A program made the translations under genes and the position numbers. From NCBI RefSeq assembly GCF_008014675.1, contig NZ_VOXD01000013.1:85339-149338 (forward strand): 64,000 nt of DNA, written 5' to 3'. A model generated the notes under the pieces. The model was not told the DNA's origin, searched no databases, and worked only from the letters and a program-made list of their open reading frames with translations. This document shows, one piece after another, positions 35,880 to 45,109 of this stretch. Every line of letters starts with the position of its first letter. The stretch's first letter is position 1. Source of the stretch: Neolewinella aurantiaca. Its GTDB lineage: Bacteria; Bacteroidota; Bacteroidia; Chitinophagales; Saprospiraceae.

Positions 35880-35895
35880 GTTAGGTTTATCTAAC
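35880..35895. promoter_or_regulatory. Possible DtxR/MntR-type operator
   Basis: GTTAGGTTTATCTAAC is a 5-bp inverted repeat with a 6-bp centre. It resembles the TTAGGTTAGCCTAACCTAA sites of the iron/manganese DtxR family and lies 25 bp before the metal-binding protein gene. The half-sites are imperfect and no regulator gene is in the window. Confidence 0.4.
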
Positions 35896-36025
35896 TTTCG
35901 TGAAATTGGCTAATCCGACAGCAATTAGAGTTCCTGCCCTCCTTCTGATGCTGAGTCTCCCGGCGATCTGCCGACCATACTGATCTGTTGCAGACACTCA
36001 AGAGAACTGATGTAATGGCCGAGAC

Positions 36026-36129
36026 CACACTACTGGACATTTTCAGGTGCCCTCTCCGCTGAGCCTTAGGCGAAGCTTGCCGGAGAGTGCAGAGGGTGAG
36101 GTTGGAAATTAAAAATGTCCATTAGTGTG
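36026..36129. mobile_element. MITE-like element with 9-bp target duplication
   Basis: A 104-bp element with termini CACACTACTGGACATTTT and AAAATGTCCATTAGTGTG (one mismatch). The interior is CCTCTCCGCTGAGCC ... GGAGAGTGCAGAGGGTGAGG. GGCCGAGAC stands directly on both sides (36017-36025 and 36130-36138), a clear 9-bp duplication. It occupies part of the 378-bp gap before the lipoprotein gene and is the same family as 8433-8578. Confidence 0.75.
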
Positions 36130-36233
36130 GGCCGAGACAAAAAAGATCGCTGCTACGGCGGAGTGAATTCCTGTGCCTCACCGAAGAGGCCTTACCTTTA
36201 TGGCGCTTTGCCGCCCCACAAAAACCAACCCAA

Positions 36234-37787
36234 ATGAAGTTATTTATCACATTCTTCACCGGAATTTGCCTGTTGTGGGTTTTGGTCGGGTGTACCGAAT
36301 CCATCGAAGATTTCTCGAGGGTGGATGAAACCCGCTACGATGCAGCCTACGCGGTTCCTCTTATCGACAGCGAAGTAACACTGAATGAACTGATCGGAGA
36401 CGTAAGCGAAGAAATATCCCTGACCGTAGATCCCGATGGTCTTCTCCGCTTTCGCTACTCGGGCGAAGTTCCGGCGGTTGGCAGCGATATCGTCTTTGCG
36501 CGCCTGGAGTCCATCGCTCAGGGAGTGTTCGTTCCCATTACCCGCTCACCGCAGGCCGCCCCCTTCGGTGGCGGGGCAGATATCGACATCGACGAAGTAC
36601 GCATCAAAGGAGGCTTACTCAACTACAGCCTGCCTAATGGCTACGACCGGCCGGTAACGGTTACCCTGAGCATCCCCGATGCCCGCCTGGATGGCGTTCC
36701 TTTTTCCGTTTCCGCTGATCTGCCAGCCTACTCCGGTGAGGGTACTCCTCCTACTTTTCAAAACCGGGATACTCCCGTAAACCTGTCCGGTTACGTCCTC
36801 ACCATTCCCAACGACTCCCTTTACTTCGAGTACAGTATTGTGGGGGAGAACGGTGAAGACCTCGCCCCCAGCGCACAAACGGTGGTATCCTTCACCAATC
36901 TGCGCTTCAGTTATGTTGAGGGATACCTCGGGCAGGAGCTCTACCCGGGCCTGCGGGATACTGTAGAAGTCGATTTTTTTGACCGCTACCTCGAAGGAGA
37001 AGTCTTCTTCGAAGACCCGACGATCACGATGACCCTCACGAATACTTTTGGGCTGCCGGCACTCGCTCAGGTCAGTGTCCTCAATGTTGTTGATGTGAAT
37101 GGCAACGTGATTCCGATTACGGGAACCGCCGTAGAAGAAGGCTTCTACTTCAACTTTCCCACAATTCCCGGAGACACAGCCATCACAACTTTCGTTTTCG
37201 ATAATTCAAACTCAAACATCTCCGAGGTGCTGAGTGCACGCCCGGTAGCCCTCGATTATGAGGTCAATGCTCTGATAAATCCCGACGGGGATACGGACAT
37301 CATCGGGTTCCTGACCGATACTGCCGCTTATTCAGCACGGGTAGACGTAGAACTGCCGCTTTACGGACAGGCAAGTGGCTTCGTACTGCGCGATACCTTC
37401 CCCATCGACCTCATGGACCGCTTCGGTGAGGTGGTTGGAGTAGACTTCCGGCTTACCACCCGCAACGGAATTCCCCTGAGCGTTAGCGTAGAAGGTACGT
37501 TCCTGGACGAGAACGATAATGCACTGGCTGACCTGACCGACGGCCGCATCCAACTTCTCGACGCTGCTCCGATCGGTGCCGCAGGCAACGTACTCAACGG
37601 GGGAGAACCACTGATCAACGATGTAACCTTCGAAGACGACCGGCTGGACGCCATTCGTTCTGCCGACCGGCTGGTTGTTGCGCTGAACTTCTCTACTACC
37701 GGGCAGGGCGACGTCTCCGTACGGGTAACCAACGAGCAAAAACTCCAGGTGCTACTGGGGGCCATTGTCCGGGTAGAAAACCGCTGA
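36234..37787 (+). CDS. Large lipoprotein, unknown function
   Basis: A 517-residue protein with a lipoprotein signal (MKLFITFFTGICLLWVLVGC, Cys20). The mature part is rich in short beta-strand-like stretches and Asp/Thr/Val and lacks catalytic motifs I can name. Repeated patterns such as VTVTLSIPDARLDG and ITMTLTNTFGLPA suggest tandem beta-sandwich domains. The next gene, a DUF5723 protein, starts 74 bp downstream in the same direction; such lipoprotein/DUF5723 pairs recur in Bacteroidota, so a shared outer-membrane or surface role is inferred. Confidence 0.75.
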   Translation: MKLFITFFTGICLLWVLVGCTESIEDFSRVDETRYDAAYAVPLIDSEVTLNELIGDVSEEISLTVDPDGLLRFRYSGEVPAVGSDIVFARLESIAQGVFVPITRSPQAAPFGGGADIDIDEVRIKGGLLNYSLPNGYDRPVTVTLSIPDARLDGVPFSVSADLPAYSGEGTPPTFQNRDTPVNLSGYVLTIPNDSLYFEYSIVGENGEDLAPSAQTVVSFTNLRFSYVEGYLGQELYPGLRDTVEVDFFDRYLEGEVFFEDPTITMTLTNTFGLPALAQVSVLNVVDVNGNVIPITGTAVEEGFYFNFPTIPGDTAITTFVFDNSNSNISEVLSARPVALDYEVNALINPDGDTDIIGFLTDTAAYSARVDVELPLYGQASGFVLRDTFPIDLMDRFGEVVGVDFRLTTRNGIPLSVSVEGTFLDENDNALADLTDGRIQLLDAAPIGAAGNVLNGGEPLINDVTFEDDRLDAIRSADRLVVALNFSTTGQGDVSVRVTNEQKLQVLLGAIVRVENR

Positions 37788-37861
37788 TTCGCTCCAAGGG
37801 GAGATAATCATAGGCCCGGGGTGCTTCCATGCTCCGCAGTTTTTTAAATGCCAACCGCTAA

Positions 37862-39247
37862 ATGTCAATAACTTTGCCCTGCTCCTTTAACATCCACCGC
37901 ACCTGCGTCCTCGCCCTGATGCTCTTTTGCGGAACACTCAGCGCCCAGGACCTGACCGTTCCGCTGTTCTCCGACAGCTGGCAGGCCACGTTCAGTAACC
38001 CCGCCCTGTACGGGCAGGCGAAAGGACGGCTTACCGTAGGTTTGCCCGGCGTGAGCAACGACCTGTACGCCGAAAACGTGACGTACAACGAACTGCTGGA
38101 AACCGAAGACGGAACGCGGGTACTTGATCTCAATCAGCTCCCCGGCCTGCTCGGGCAACGTAACGAACTACGCGACGACTTCAGCCTCGAAACCCTTGGT
38201 GTGGGCCTGAGGGGAGACCGCTTCAGCCTGGGACTTTACCACCGCCTGCGCGCCGGTGGCCAGGCCGATTACCCCAAAACCCTGGCTCAACTGGTCGTTC
38301 AGGGCAATGCTCAGTTCATTGGCCAAACCGTGGAAATCGCTCCGCTGATCGCGGGGAGCAGCTACCATGAAGTTGGTTTGGGAGGAAGTATGGCGGTTAC
38401 CGAAAATATCCACTTCGGTGCCCGGATCAAATACCTGAGCGGAATCGCCGACGCCCGTACCGGCACTTCCGGATCACTGCTCCTGACCACCGGAGAAGAA
38501 AACTACGCCCTTACTCTGGAGCAGGACCTTACCCTGAATACTGCCGGGACCGTAGATTACAACGGACTGGATGATGTAGGCATCAACTACGATTTCAACC
38601 GGATAAAAACCGATAACATCTTCAGCGAAAACAACGGTGTTGCGTTCGATCTGGGCCTGTTCGCCTCCTTCGGGAAAGTGCGTTTGCAAGCGGCCGCCAA
38701 CGACCTGGGGGGCAAAATCAACTGGACGAACGACGTAACCAGTTTCCGCCTCGCAGGAACAGATGAATTCAGCGGGCTGGATATCCTTGCTCAGGTTCTC
38801 GAAGATTCCCTCTCCTTCGTCGATGCGTTGGACAGCCTGCAGTTGACTTTCGAACCCACCGAGGACAATTCTCCGTACGACAGCAAACTGTCGGCCACCT
38901 ACCTCGTGGGGGGAGAGTATGACTTCACGGACCGGCTGACCGGCGGTTTACTGTTGGTACATTATCGCCGTCCGCTGAACAGCGAAACCGCTTTTGCGCT
39001 CAGCGCCCGTTACCGTATCGTCGATGAACTTACGGTAGGCCTCAACTATAATGCACGCAAAGATGCCACGGCCAACTTCGGTGCCCACGTATACGCTCAC
39101 CTCGGTCCTGTTAATCTCATTGCGAGTACGGACAATCTGTTGACGGTTTTCCGTCAAAAAGACAGTTCCCGGGCCGGGCTCCGGCTAGGCGCTTCGCTTA
39201 GTATTGGCGTAGAAAAGGAAGAGAAAGTGCCGGAAACGGTGAATTAA
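37862..39247 (+). CDS. DUF5723 family outer-membrane protein
   Basis: A 461-residue protein with a signal peptide ending GTLSAQD, then SWQATFSNPALYGQAKGRLTVGLPGVSNDLYA, typical of DUF5723. Alternating beta-strands fill the rest (GGSMAVTENIHFGARIKYLSGIA, GGLLLVHYRRP, AFALSARYRIVDELTVGLNYNA), consistent with an outer-membrane barrel of the PorV/FadL-like kind. Function unknown. Part of the signal peptide (HRTCVLA) is encoded by the 19-bp repeat. The stop is five bases from the stop of the convergent GMC gene. Confidence 0.8.
   Translation: MSITLPCSFNIHRTCVLALMLFCGTLSAQDLTVPLFSDSWQATFSNPALYGQAKGRLTVGLPGVSNDLYAENVTYNELLETEDGTRVLDLNQLPGLLGQRNELRDDFSLETLGVGLRGDRFSLGLYHRLRAGGQADYPKTLAQLVVQGNAQFIGQTVEIAPLIAGSSYHEVGLGGSMAVTENIHFGARIKYLSGIADARTGTSGSLLLTTGEENYALTLEQDLTLNTAGTVDYNGLDDVGINYDFNRIKTDNIFSENNGVAFDLGLFASFGKVRLQAAANDLGGKINWTNDVTSFRLAGTDEFSGLDILAQVLEDSLSFVDALDSLQLTFEPTEDNSPYDSKLSATYLVGGEYDFTDRLTGGLLLVHYRRPLNSETAFALSARYRIVDELTVGLNYNARKDATANFGAHVYAHLGPVNLIASTDNLLTVFRQKDSSRAGLRLGASLSIGVEKEEKVPETVN
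37898..37916 (+). repeat. Dispersed 19-bp repeat, copy 13 (inside the DUF5723 gene)
   Basis: Reads CGCACCTGCGTCCTCGCCC and encodes RTCVLA within the signal peptide. Confidence 0.6.
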
Positions 39248-39252
39248 TAGTC

Positions 39253-40974
39253 TTAGCCTCCCAGCTCCCGTCGGTTCAGTTCTTTCACGGCATGGTCTAC
39301 CGCCCGGGCGGTCATCGCCATGTAGGTGAGTGAAGGGTTGACGCAGCCGGCGCTGGTCATTGCGGAGCCATCGGTAACGTAGAGATTTTTACAGTTCCAG
39401 ATCTGATTGTGTTTATTGAGTACTGAGGTTTCAGGGTCCCGGCCCATTCGGGCGGAGCCCATTTCATGAATGCTGAAGCCGGGGTGCGCTTCCTGCTCGT
39501 ACATACTGACGTTCTTCGCGCCGGCGGCTTCGAGCATTTCGGCGGCGTAGACCTTCATTTCTTTACGCATCAGGCGTTCGTTTTCACCGAAGGCGCAGTC
39601 CATCGTCAGGGTAGGGAGGCCGTCTTTATCTACGACGTCGTAGTTGAGGGTGATGCGGTTGTTCTCATTGGGGAGGGATTCACCGAAGGCATTGAAACCT
39701 ATACTCCAACCACCAGGTTGGGTGAGGGCTGCTTTCAGGTCGGGGCCGGGGGCCACGCTTAGTTCTTTTACCACATGGTGCCAACTGCCACGGTGGCCAC
39801 CCCCCTGATACCCGAAGCCGCGCAGATAATCGCGCTTGCTGTCTTTACCGAGGTTTACGAAACGGGGGATGTAAAGGCCACTCGGGTTGCGCCCTTTAAC
39901 GGCTTTGTCTTCGAACCCCTCAATGCTGCCGCGGGCACCGGTGCGGTGGTGGTGGTCCATGATATTGCGGCCCACCATATCGCTGTCGTTACCCAGCCCG
40001 TTGGGCTGGGCGTCGGACTTGCTGGCAAGTAATATCGCTGCGGAGTTGAGGGTGGAAGCATTGAGGAATACAACACCACGACTGAAGAACTCAACATCGT
40101 CTCCGGTGTCGCTCAGGCGGACCCGGACGCCGGCTGCCTGTTTTTTATCAGCATCGTAGATCACCTCCCGGACAGCGGCGTTGTGGATCAGCGTCATGTT
40201 TCCCGTTTCTTCCGCTACGGGGATGGTGCTGGAGACACTGCTGAAATAGCCGCCGAAAGGACAGCCCCTGATGCACCTGTTGCGGTACTGGCACGCGCCG
40301 CGGGTACCCAGGTGAACTTTGGGGTCGTAAGCAGTTAGGTGGGCTACCCGCCCAACGGTTACCCGCCGTGCGGGGAATTTTTTGTGTACTGCATCCCGGA
40401 ACTGTTCTTCCACGCAGTTCATCGGAACCCCGGGCAGAAAAGGGCCGTCGGGCAGGTGAGCGAGGTTTTCTTTCTGCCCGGCTATGCCGACAAAACGGGA
40501 GACATAATCGTACCACGGCGCAAGGTCGGCGTAGCGGATGGGCCAGTCGATGCCGACGCCTTCTTTTGCGTTGGCCTCAAAATCGAGGTCGCTGAGGCGG
40601 TAGCAATGCCGGCCCCACATAACACTGCGGCCGCCCGTGTGGTAGCCGCGAATCCAGTCGAATTTGCGCTTTTCGGTGTAGGGGTATTCGTCGTCTTTAC
40701 AGAAATGGTGAACGCTGCTTTGCCGCATGATATAGTCTTTGCGGCTGAGTTTGGGATAGTGCTTCTCGATGGTCTCGCGGGGCAGGCGGTTGTTGTAGGG
40801 TAGCTCCCAGGTGTCGAGGTTGGCGGTGGGGTAGTCACCGTGTTTTAGCTCGGGTCCGCGTTCAAGGACGAGGGTCTTTAGGCCTTTGCGGCACAATTCC
40901 ATGGCGGCCCAGCCGCCGCTTATTCCGGTTCCGACTACAATAGCGTCGTAGGTGTTTTGCTCTTTACCTTTCAT
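39253..40974 (-). CDS. GMC-family FAD oxidoreductase
   Basis: A 573-residue flavoprotein from the ATG before KGKEQNTYDAIVVG. The frame extends upstream through the 19-bp repeat, but the FAD-binding motif VVGTGISGG sits at residues about 10-18 of the chosen start. DYIMRQSSVHHF, RCIRGCPFGGYFSS and the C-terminal HEMGSARMGRDP ... LYVTDGSAMTSAGCVNPSLT with its conserved His and Asn are typical of GMC oxidoreductases. CRNRCIRGCPFG-like Cys residues recall the gluconate dehydrogenase branch. The alcohol or sugar substrate is unknown. There is no signal peptide. Confidence 0.9.
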   Translation of the reverse strand: MKGKEQNTYDAIVVGTGISGGWAAMELCRKGLKTLVLERGPELKHGDYPTANLDTWELPYNNRLPRETIEKHYPKLSRKDYIMRQSSVHHFCKDDEYPYTEKRKFDWIRGYHTGGRSVMWGRHCYRLSDLDFEANAKEGVGIDWPIRYADLAPWYDYVSRFVGIAGQKENLAHLPDGPFLPGVPMNCVEEQFRDAVHKKFPARRVTVGRVAHLTAYDPKVHLGTRGACQYRNRCIRGCPFGGYFSSVSSTIPVAEETGNMTLIHNAAVREVIYDADKKQAAGVRVRLSDTGDDVEFFSRGVVFLNASTLNSAAILLASKSDAQPNGLGNDSDMVGRNIMDHHHRTGARGSIEGFEDKAVKGRNPSGLYIPRFVNLGKDSKRDYLRGFGYQGGGHRGSWHHVVKELSVAPGPDLKAALTQPGGWSIGFNAFGESLPNENNRITLNYDVVDKDGLPTLTMDCAFGENERLMRKEMKVYAAEMLEAAGAKNVSMYEQEAHPGFSIHEMGSARMGRDPETSVLNKHNQIWNCKNLYVTDGSAMTSAGCVNPSLTYMAMTARAVDHAVKELNRRELGG

Positions 40975-41065
40975 CGTGGCAAGGTAAGGATTGGGGCAGA
41001 GGAATTTCACCACATGGCAAACCACCATGCGCAACAAAAAAGTCTTCTTAACTGAACTTGCTTTC

Positions 41066-41084
41066 GGGCGCGGCCGCAGGTGCA
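41066..41084 (-). repeat. Dispersed 19-bp repeat, copy 14
   Basis: The minus strand reads TGCACCTGCGGCCGCGCCC, the full consensus. It lies about 92 bp upstream of the GMC gene, between it and purQ. Confidence 0.8.
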
Positions 41085-41119
41085 AGAGACCGGTTGAGGG
41101 GCAGGCTTTTGCGGCCTTG

Positions 41120-41839
41120 TTACGCCGTCACCGCAGCACTTTCGATTGCCTTGATCATTCCGGCGAAGATGGCCCGGCCATCGGTATTCCCGATGGTGGA
41201 TTCGCTGGCCCGCTCGGGGTGAGGCATCATCCCGAATACGTTGCGTTCGGCGTTGCAGATACCAGCGATGTTCTGGGTTGATCCGTTGATGTTCGCCTCC
41301 GGAGTAACTTCTCCGGAACCATCGCTGTAGCGGAAGAGTACCTGATCGTTGGCAATCAAATCAGCGATTACGTCGTCGGAAGCATAGAAGCGCCCCTCAG
41401 CGTGCGCGATGGGAATATTCAGGACCTGGCCAACCTCCAGTGCTGAAGTGACCGCACTGTTGGCGGTTTCGGTACGGAGGTAGCAGTTTTTAGCGATGAA
41501 CTTCTGGTCGCGGTTCCGCAGCAACGCCCCGGGCAGCAGGTGAGCTTCGCAGAGAATCTGGAAGCCGTTGCAGATGCCGAAGACATAACCGCCACGTTTG
41601 GCGAAATCGATTACCGACTCCATGATGGGGCTGAAGCGGGCGACGGCACCGGCACGAACGTAATCGCCGTAGCTGAAGCCTCCCGGTACGATTACGCAAT
41701 CTCCGGTGGTGAAATCTTTCAGTGCATCCTTGTCTTTATGCCACAGCTTTACCGTTTCACGACCCATCACGGTGCCGAGTACGTGTACCATGTCGTCGTC
41801 GCAGTTGCTGCCGGGGAAAAGGATTACGCCGAATTTCAT
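41120..41839 (-). CDS. purQ: Phosphoribosylformylglycinamidine synthase subunit PurQ
   Basis: A 239-residue glutaminase subunit that feeds ammonia to PurL in the fourth step of purine synthesis. The start is the ATG before KFGVILFPGSNCDDDM, the conserved N-terminus. The class I amidotransferase nucleophile is Cys in FGICNGFQIL, and the His and Glu of the triad are in MMPHPERAS near the C-terminus. The form is the small separate subunit; purL and purS are not in the window. Octad repeats and a TACCTTTG box precede the gene. Confidence 0.95.
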   Translation of the reverse strand: MKFGVILFPGSNCDDDMVHVLGTVMGRETVKLWHKDKDALKDFTTGDCVIVPGGFSYGDYVRAGAVARFSPIMESVIDFAKRGGYVFGICNGFQILCEAHLLPGALLRNRDQKFIAKNCYLRTETANSAVTSALEVGQVLNIPIAHAEGRFYASDDVIADLIANDQVLFRYSDGSGEVTPEANINGSTQNIAGICNAERNVFGMMPHPERASESTIGNTDGRAIFAGMIKAIESAAVTA

Positions 41840-41862
41840 CGTTACTTGTTTTTTGTAAGATG

Positions 41863-41897
41863 CAAAGGTAATTCGTTCAGCCGTTAGTTCTTTAGTC
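41863..41897 (-). promoter_or_regulatory. TACCTTTG box with octad repeats upstream of purQ
   Basis: On the minus strand, GACTAAAG, AACTAACG and GCTGAACG (41874-41897) run in 8-bp register into AATTACCTTTGC. TACCTTTG at 41863-41870 fits TAnnTTTG, 24 bp before the ATG. Confidence 0.55.
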
Positions 41898-42054
41898 TTT
41901 TCGGAGGAAAGGCGGAGCAATTGCAAGAAAGTGTCAATAAACTGCCGGAAGAATCGGTCTCAAACTGCGTGAATATCGCGTTGAGGTGTAATCGGGCTCC
42001 GCCGACCATCGTGCTTTATCCGGGGTCTCTACCATTTTGGTGCCCGCCTTATAA

Positions 42055-43215
42055 CTATTGCTGCACCTGCGCCCGCGCCCGCCGCACGAAAAACCAACCG
42101 CTGACCAAACCCGCCAGCATGAAGCAAATGGCAATGATCTGCGCCTGGCTCAGTTCTGCGCCCAGTACGTTGTATTTATCGTTAATGCGCGCAAACTCGA
42201 TAAAAAAGCGCTCTACGCCGTTGAAGAAAAGATAGATGGAAAACAGAAGACCGGGCAAACTGGTGAGTCGTTTGCGCAGCCCCCAGAGAATGGCACCGAT
42301 GGCGAAGGCCATCACCATTTCGTAGATCGAGGTGGGGTGTACAGCTTCTGCAAGCTGTGTACAGTATTCTACGTCGCAACCGGGGATGGCCTCTCCTCGC
42401 CCGAGTACGTTGTGCGGGAAGCGGAAACTCCAGACCCAGTCGGGCAAAAACCACCAGTCAGGTTGGGCTCCTGCGGCTTTGCCCCAGTCACCGTCTCCGC
42501 TGAGCTGACAGCCCGTACGGCCTACGCCGTACGCAATGATGAGGGCTGGTGCTACGGCATCCATGACCGGGACGGGTTTGATGCCATGCTTGCGGAGGTA
42601 AAGAAAGACAAATAAAGCTCCGCCGATCAGTCCGCCGTAAATGGCCAGGCCATCTCCGCTAAGCAGCACGCCCAGGGGGTCGGCCAGGAAGCGATCCATA
42701 TACTCGATTATGGCAAAAAACTTGGCCCCGAGCAGGCCGCCAACGGCGGCCATCATCGTGATGGGGCCTACCCGTTCGCTGGGGTAAACATCTTTTTCGT
42801 AGGGTTCTCCTTCTACCGGTTTACGGGCCAGGTAAACGTAGTAGGCCACAAAGGCTGCTGCTGTCAGCAGGCCGGTAATCCACCATCCGTCGGTAGAAAG
42901 CAACACGCTCCCGGCGTCCTGCTTCCAGGCTTCCACGTTAGCGATGGCGTAGGGGACTTTGTAGCCGAGGACAAAACCAAAGAGTCCGTTGAAGATGTAA
43001 TCCCAGATTGTAACTCCGCTGCCCGGCACCACAATTACCCGCTCGGGGGTGAACTGTCCTAGCTTTTCCCGTCGTTGTAGCTCCCACTTGAGTAAACTGG
43101 CGGCAACGATGAAAGCCAGCAACAGGAAAAACCCGAAAGTTTTGAAGAGACTGAGCCAGTTGTCGCGGTCGGTGCCAATGAGGTCGTGAAAGAGATAGGA
43201 AAGGTCTGGGTACAT
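42055..43215 (-). CDS. lgt: Prolipoprotein diacylglyceryl transferase
   Basis: A 386-residue inner-membrane enzyme that adds diacylglycerol from phosphatidylglycerol to the lipobox Cys of prolipoproteins. It has seven or more membrane helices. The Lgt signature appears as YGVGRTGCQLSGDGDWG with its essential Arg; HPTSIYEM and the C-terminal FSIYLFFNGVERFFIEFAR are further family features. Two internal segments (about 75-150) make it longer than E. coli Lgt, as usual for the phylum. The C-terminus RARAQVQQ is encoded by the 19-bp repeat. Confidence 0.95.
   Translation of the reverse strand: MYPDLSYLFHDLIGTDRDNWLSLFKTFGFFLLLAFIVAASLLKWELQRREKLGQFTPERVIVVPGSGVTIWDYIFNGLFGFVLGYKVPYAIANVEAWKQDAGSVLLSTDGWWITGLLTAAAFVAYYVYLARKPVEGEPYEKDVYPSERVGPITMMAAVGGLLGAKFFAIIEYMDRFLADPLGVLLSGDGLAIYGGLIGGALFVFLYLRKHGIKPVPVMDAVAPALIIAYGVGRTGCQLSGDGDWGKAAGAQPDWWFLPDWVWSFRFPHNVLGRGEAIPGCDVEYCTQLAEAVHPTSIYEMVMAFAIGAILWGLRKRLTSLPGLLFSIYLFFNGVERFFIEFARINDKYNVLGAELSQAQIIAICFMLAGLVSGWFFVRRARAQVQQ
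42062..42083 (+). repeat. Dispersed 19-bp repeat, copy 15 (in the lgt C-terminus)
   Basis: Reads TGCACCTGCGCCCGCGCCC. It is antisense to lgt, encodes RARAQVQ and ends three codons before the stop region. Confidence 0.75.
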
Positions 43216-43422
43216 AGTAGGCAGTTGGTAGAATCTGGTGGGTTAGTGGTTCCTCGCGTTGCAGGCTTTACGTTACCACCGTATTTTGGAAGTGCTTCAT
43301 TATTGCCACCGACTGAAAACACTACAAAAATGCATCGTTTATCTTCTGGTGTGAGTTTTGATGCGCGGGCAAGTTACTAAAGATGAGTAAGCGAAGCGCG
43401 GCGCACGGTGCTTGCGGCAGCA

Positions 43423-43457
43423 CTACCCACTACTTACTACCTACTACTTGCTATTCT
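43423..43457. repeat. Heptad array at the stop of the thioredoxin-like gene
   Basis: Five 7-bp units: CTACCCA, CTACTTA, CTACCTA, CTACTTG, CTATTCT. The TAG stop of the minus-strand thioredoxin gene lies within the array. GCGGCAG just before it matches the elements at 9391 and 56246. Confidence 0.65.
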
Positions 43458-44631
43458 GAATTTTCTGAATCAGGCTGTCCACCGCACGACCGTAGTTTGC
43501 TTTTCCTTCGGGCATCAGGTCTTTTGCCATTCTTGCGTAAGTGAGGGCTTGCTCGGTCCGGTCCTGACTAAGGAGGAAAGCAGCAAGACGGTAGTACTTC
43601 TCGAAGCCGCCATCCTGTTCTGCGGCAGCAGAGGCTGCTGCTGCTTCAATGGCCATATCGAGCACTTTGTCGCTTCCGATGAATTTGGAATTCGCGGCAA
43701 CCTGGTAAACATCCTGCAGGCGGACGGCATCTCCGTTTACCCCTTTTTTGAGGTAGTTCTTCATGGCTTTTAGGAAGTCCTTTTCGTCGGTCCCTTTGGC
43801 TGCAAGTTCAAATTCGCCTTCCAGTTTCAGTTGTTTTCCCGCGGCAGGGTCTACAGCCGAAAGTTTTTTAACTGCGGTTTCGAGCAGCGAAGCGTCTTTA
43901 AACTCGAGGGAGCGGGCCTTGGTTGCGTTCACGGCGCGCTTTACGGTGGCGTCGAACTCATCCTGTCCGTTGAGGGCTACAAGGGCTGCTTTGTTTTTCA
44001 TCAGGAGGTCGAAAATGCGACTGTCGGCGTTGGTGGTTGCGACCTGAATGATGTTGAGGTTGTCCGGGGTAGTGAGGTCTTTCTGATCACGGAGGTAGTC
44101 GTTGGCTACTTTCAGGTGAGACTCACCCCGGCGCACGAGAGCGCGGATATAGGTGAAGGCGAGTTTGGAGCTGCGGTCTCCGGCTTCCCATTCGGCGGCG
44201 AGGGCTTCGATATCGTCTTGCTTGGAGATTGCTTCTTTAGCGGCAGCGATGAGGGTATTTACCTGCTTGCCACCCACGCTGGTGTGTACGGCTTCGTCTT
44301 TACCGTTGATCCAGAACAGGGTAGGGTAGGCGCGTACGGGATGGACTTTGCGGAAGGAAACAGACTCCGCTTTCTCCATGTCGAGTTTTACGTTGATGAA
44401 GTTTGCATTGAAAACATCCCCGACTTCTGCTACCGGAAACACGTTGGCGCTCATCCTTTTGCAGGGGCCACACCAGGTGGTGTAAGCGTCTACGAAGATC
44501 AGTTTGCCTTCGGTCTCCGCCTTTACGAGTGCTTCTTCCCAGGTGCCGTGAAAAAACTCGATCCCCTGAGCAAAAGAACTGAGACTGAGGGTGAAGAGAA
44601 AGGCTAGAAGTGAAAGTTTGCGTAGCAACAT
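43444..44631 (-). CDS. Exported thioredoxin-fold protein with helical C-domain
   Basis: A 395-residue protein with a signal peptide (MLLRKLSLLAFLFTLSLSSFAQG). A thioredoxin domain spans residues about 23-140, with active site TTWCGPCKRM near residue 53 and the cis-Pro in VRAYPTLFWING. The remaining 250 residues are Ala/Lys-rich helices that look TPR-like. It should act as a periplasmic disulfide reductase or thiol carrier; the partner is unknown. Its last codon and stop lie in a heptad array. Confidence 0.88.
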   Translation of the reverse strand: MLLRKLSLLAFLFTLSLSSFAQGIEFFHGTWEEALVKAETEGKLIFVDAYTTWCGPCKRMSANVFPVAEVGDVFNANFINVKLDMEKAESVSFRKVHPVRAYPTLFWINGKDEAVHTSVGGKQVNTLIAAAKEAISKQDDIEALAAEWEAGDRSSKLAFTYIRALVRRGESHLKVANDYLRDQKDLTTPDNLNIIQVATTNADSRIFDLLMKNKAALVALNGQDEFDATVKRAVNATKARSLEFKDASLLETAVKKLSAVDPAAGKQLKLEGEFELAAKGTDEKDFLKAMKNYLKKGVNGDAVRLQDVYQVAANSKFIGSDKVLDMAIEAAAASAAAEQDGGFEKYYRLAAFLLSQDRTEQALTYARMAKDLMPEGKANYGRAVDSLIQKIQNSK

Positions 44632-44695
44632 GAAGCTTGTTTTTTGGAATGGCTAAGGTACGGGATTTGCAAGACAGATTTTCGGCCAGCGTGTT

Positions 44696-44953
44696 TTAGT
44701 GGCTCTTCCCGGTTTCCTTTAATTCGTGTTTAGGATTTTTGGGCACGGGGTCGGGGCCGAAACGCCCCCACGGATGACAACTGCAAATTCGTTTGGTCGC
44801 CAGCCAGCTTCCCTTCAGCGGGCCCCACTCCTGAATCGCCTCGATGGCGTAAGCTGAGCACGTAGGCTGAAACCGGCACTTATTAGGACCGAGCAACGGC
44901 GAAAGCGTCACGCGGTAAATACGGATGGGAAGGATGAGTAGCCACTTTAACAT
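44696..44953 (-). CDS. yidD: Membrane protein insertion efficiency factor YidD
   Basis: An 85-residue protein from the ATG before [39 protein letters not shown]; this is the conserved YidD N-terminus, so the longer frame upstream is not used. Three conserved cysteines (CRFQPTC, CSCHPWG) and the HPWG motif are present. YidD assists YidC in inner-membrane protein insertion. It is divergent from the small gene at 45110. Confidence 0.93.
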   Translation of the reverse strand: MLKWLLILPIRIYRVTLSPLLGPNKCRFQPTCSAYAIEAIQEWGPLKGSWLATKRICSCHPWGRFGPDPVPKNPKHELKETGKSH

Positions 44954-45003
44954 GTGATGGAAACGGTACAAACTGATTGTCGGTTGATTGGTGTGACTGG
45001 TTT

Positions 45004-45022
45004 GGGCGCCGACGCAGGTGCA
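45004..45022 (-). repeat. Dispersed 19-bp repeat, copy 16
   Basis: The minus strand reads TGCACCTGCGTCGGCGCCC, 50 bp upstream of yidD. Confidence 0.7.
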
Positions 45023-45109
45023 GTGAGAAGGTTTCTGGTCCGCTCTCCGACCAGGGGAAATGACGAAACTAAAAAATGAAGCAAAAATGTTTACGACCCA
45101 AACAACGCA

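Noticed and set aside
40974..41085. Longer start for the GMC oxidoreductase beginning MHLRPRPK
   Set aside because: The extra N-terminus is only translation of the 19-bp repeat and following spacer; the FAD motif fits the ATG at 40974.
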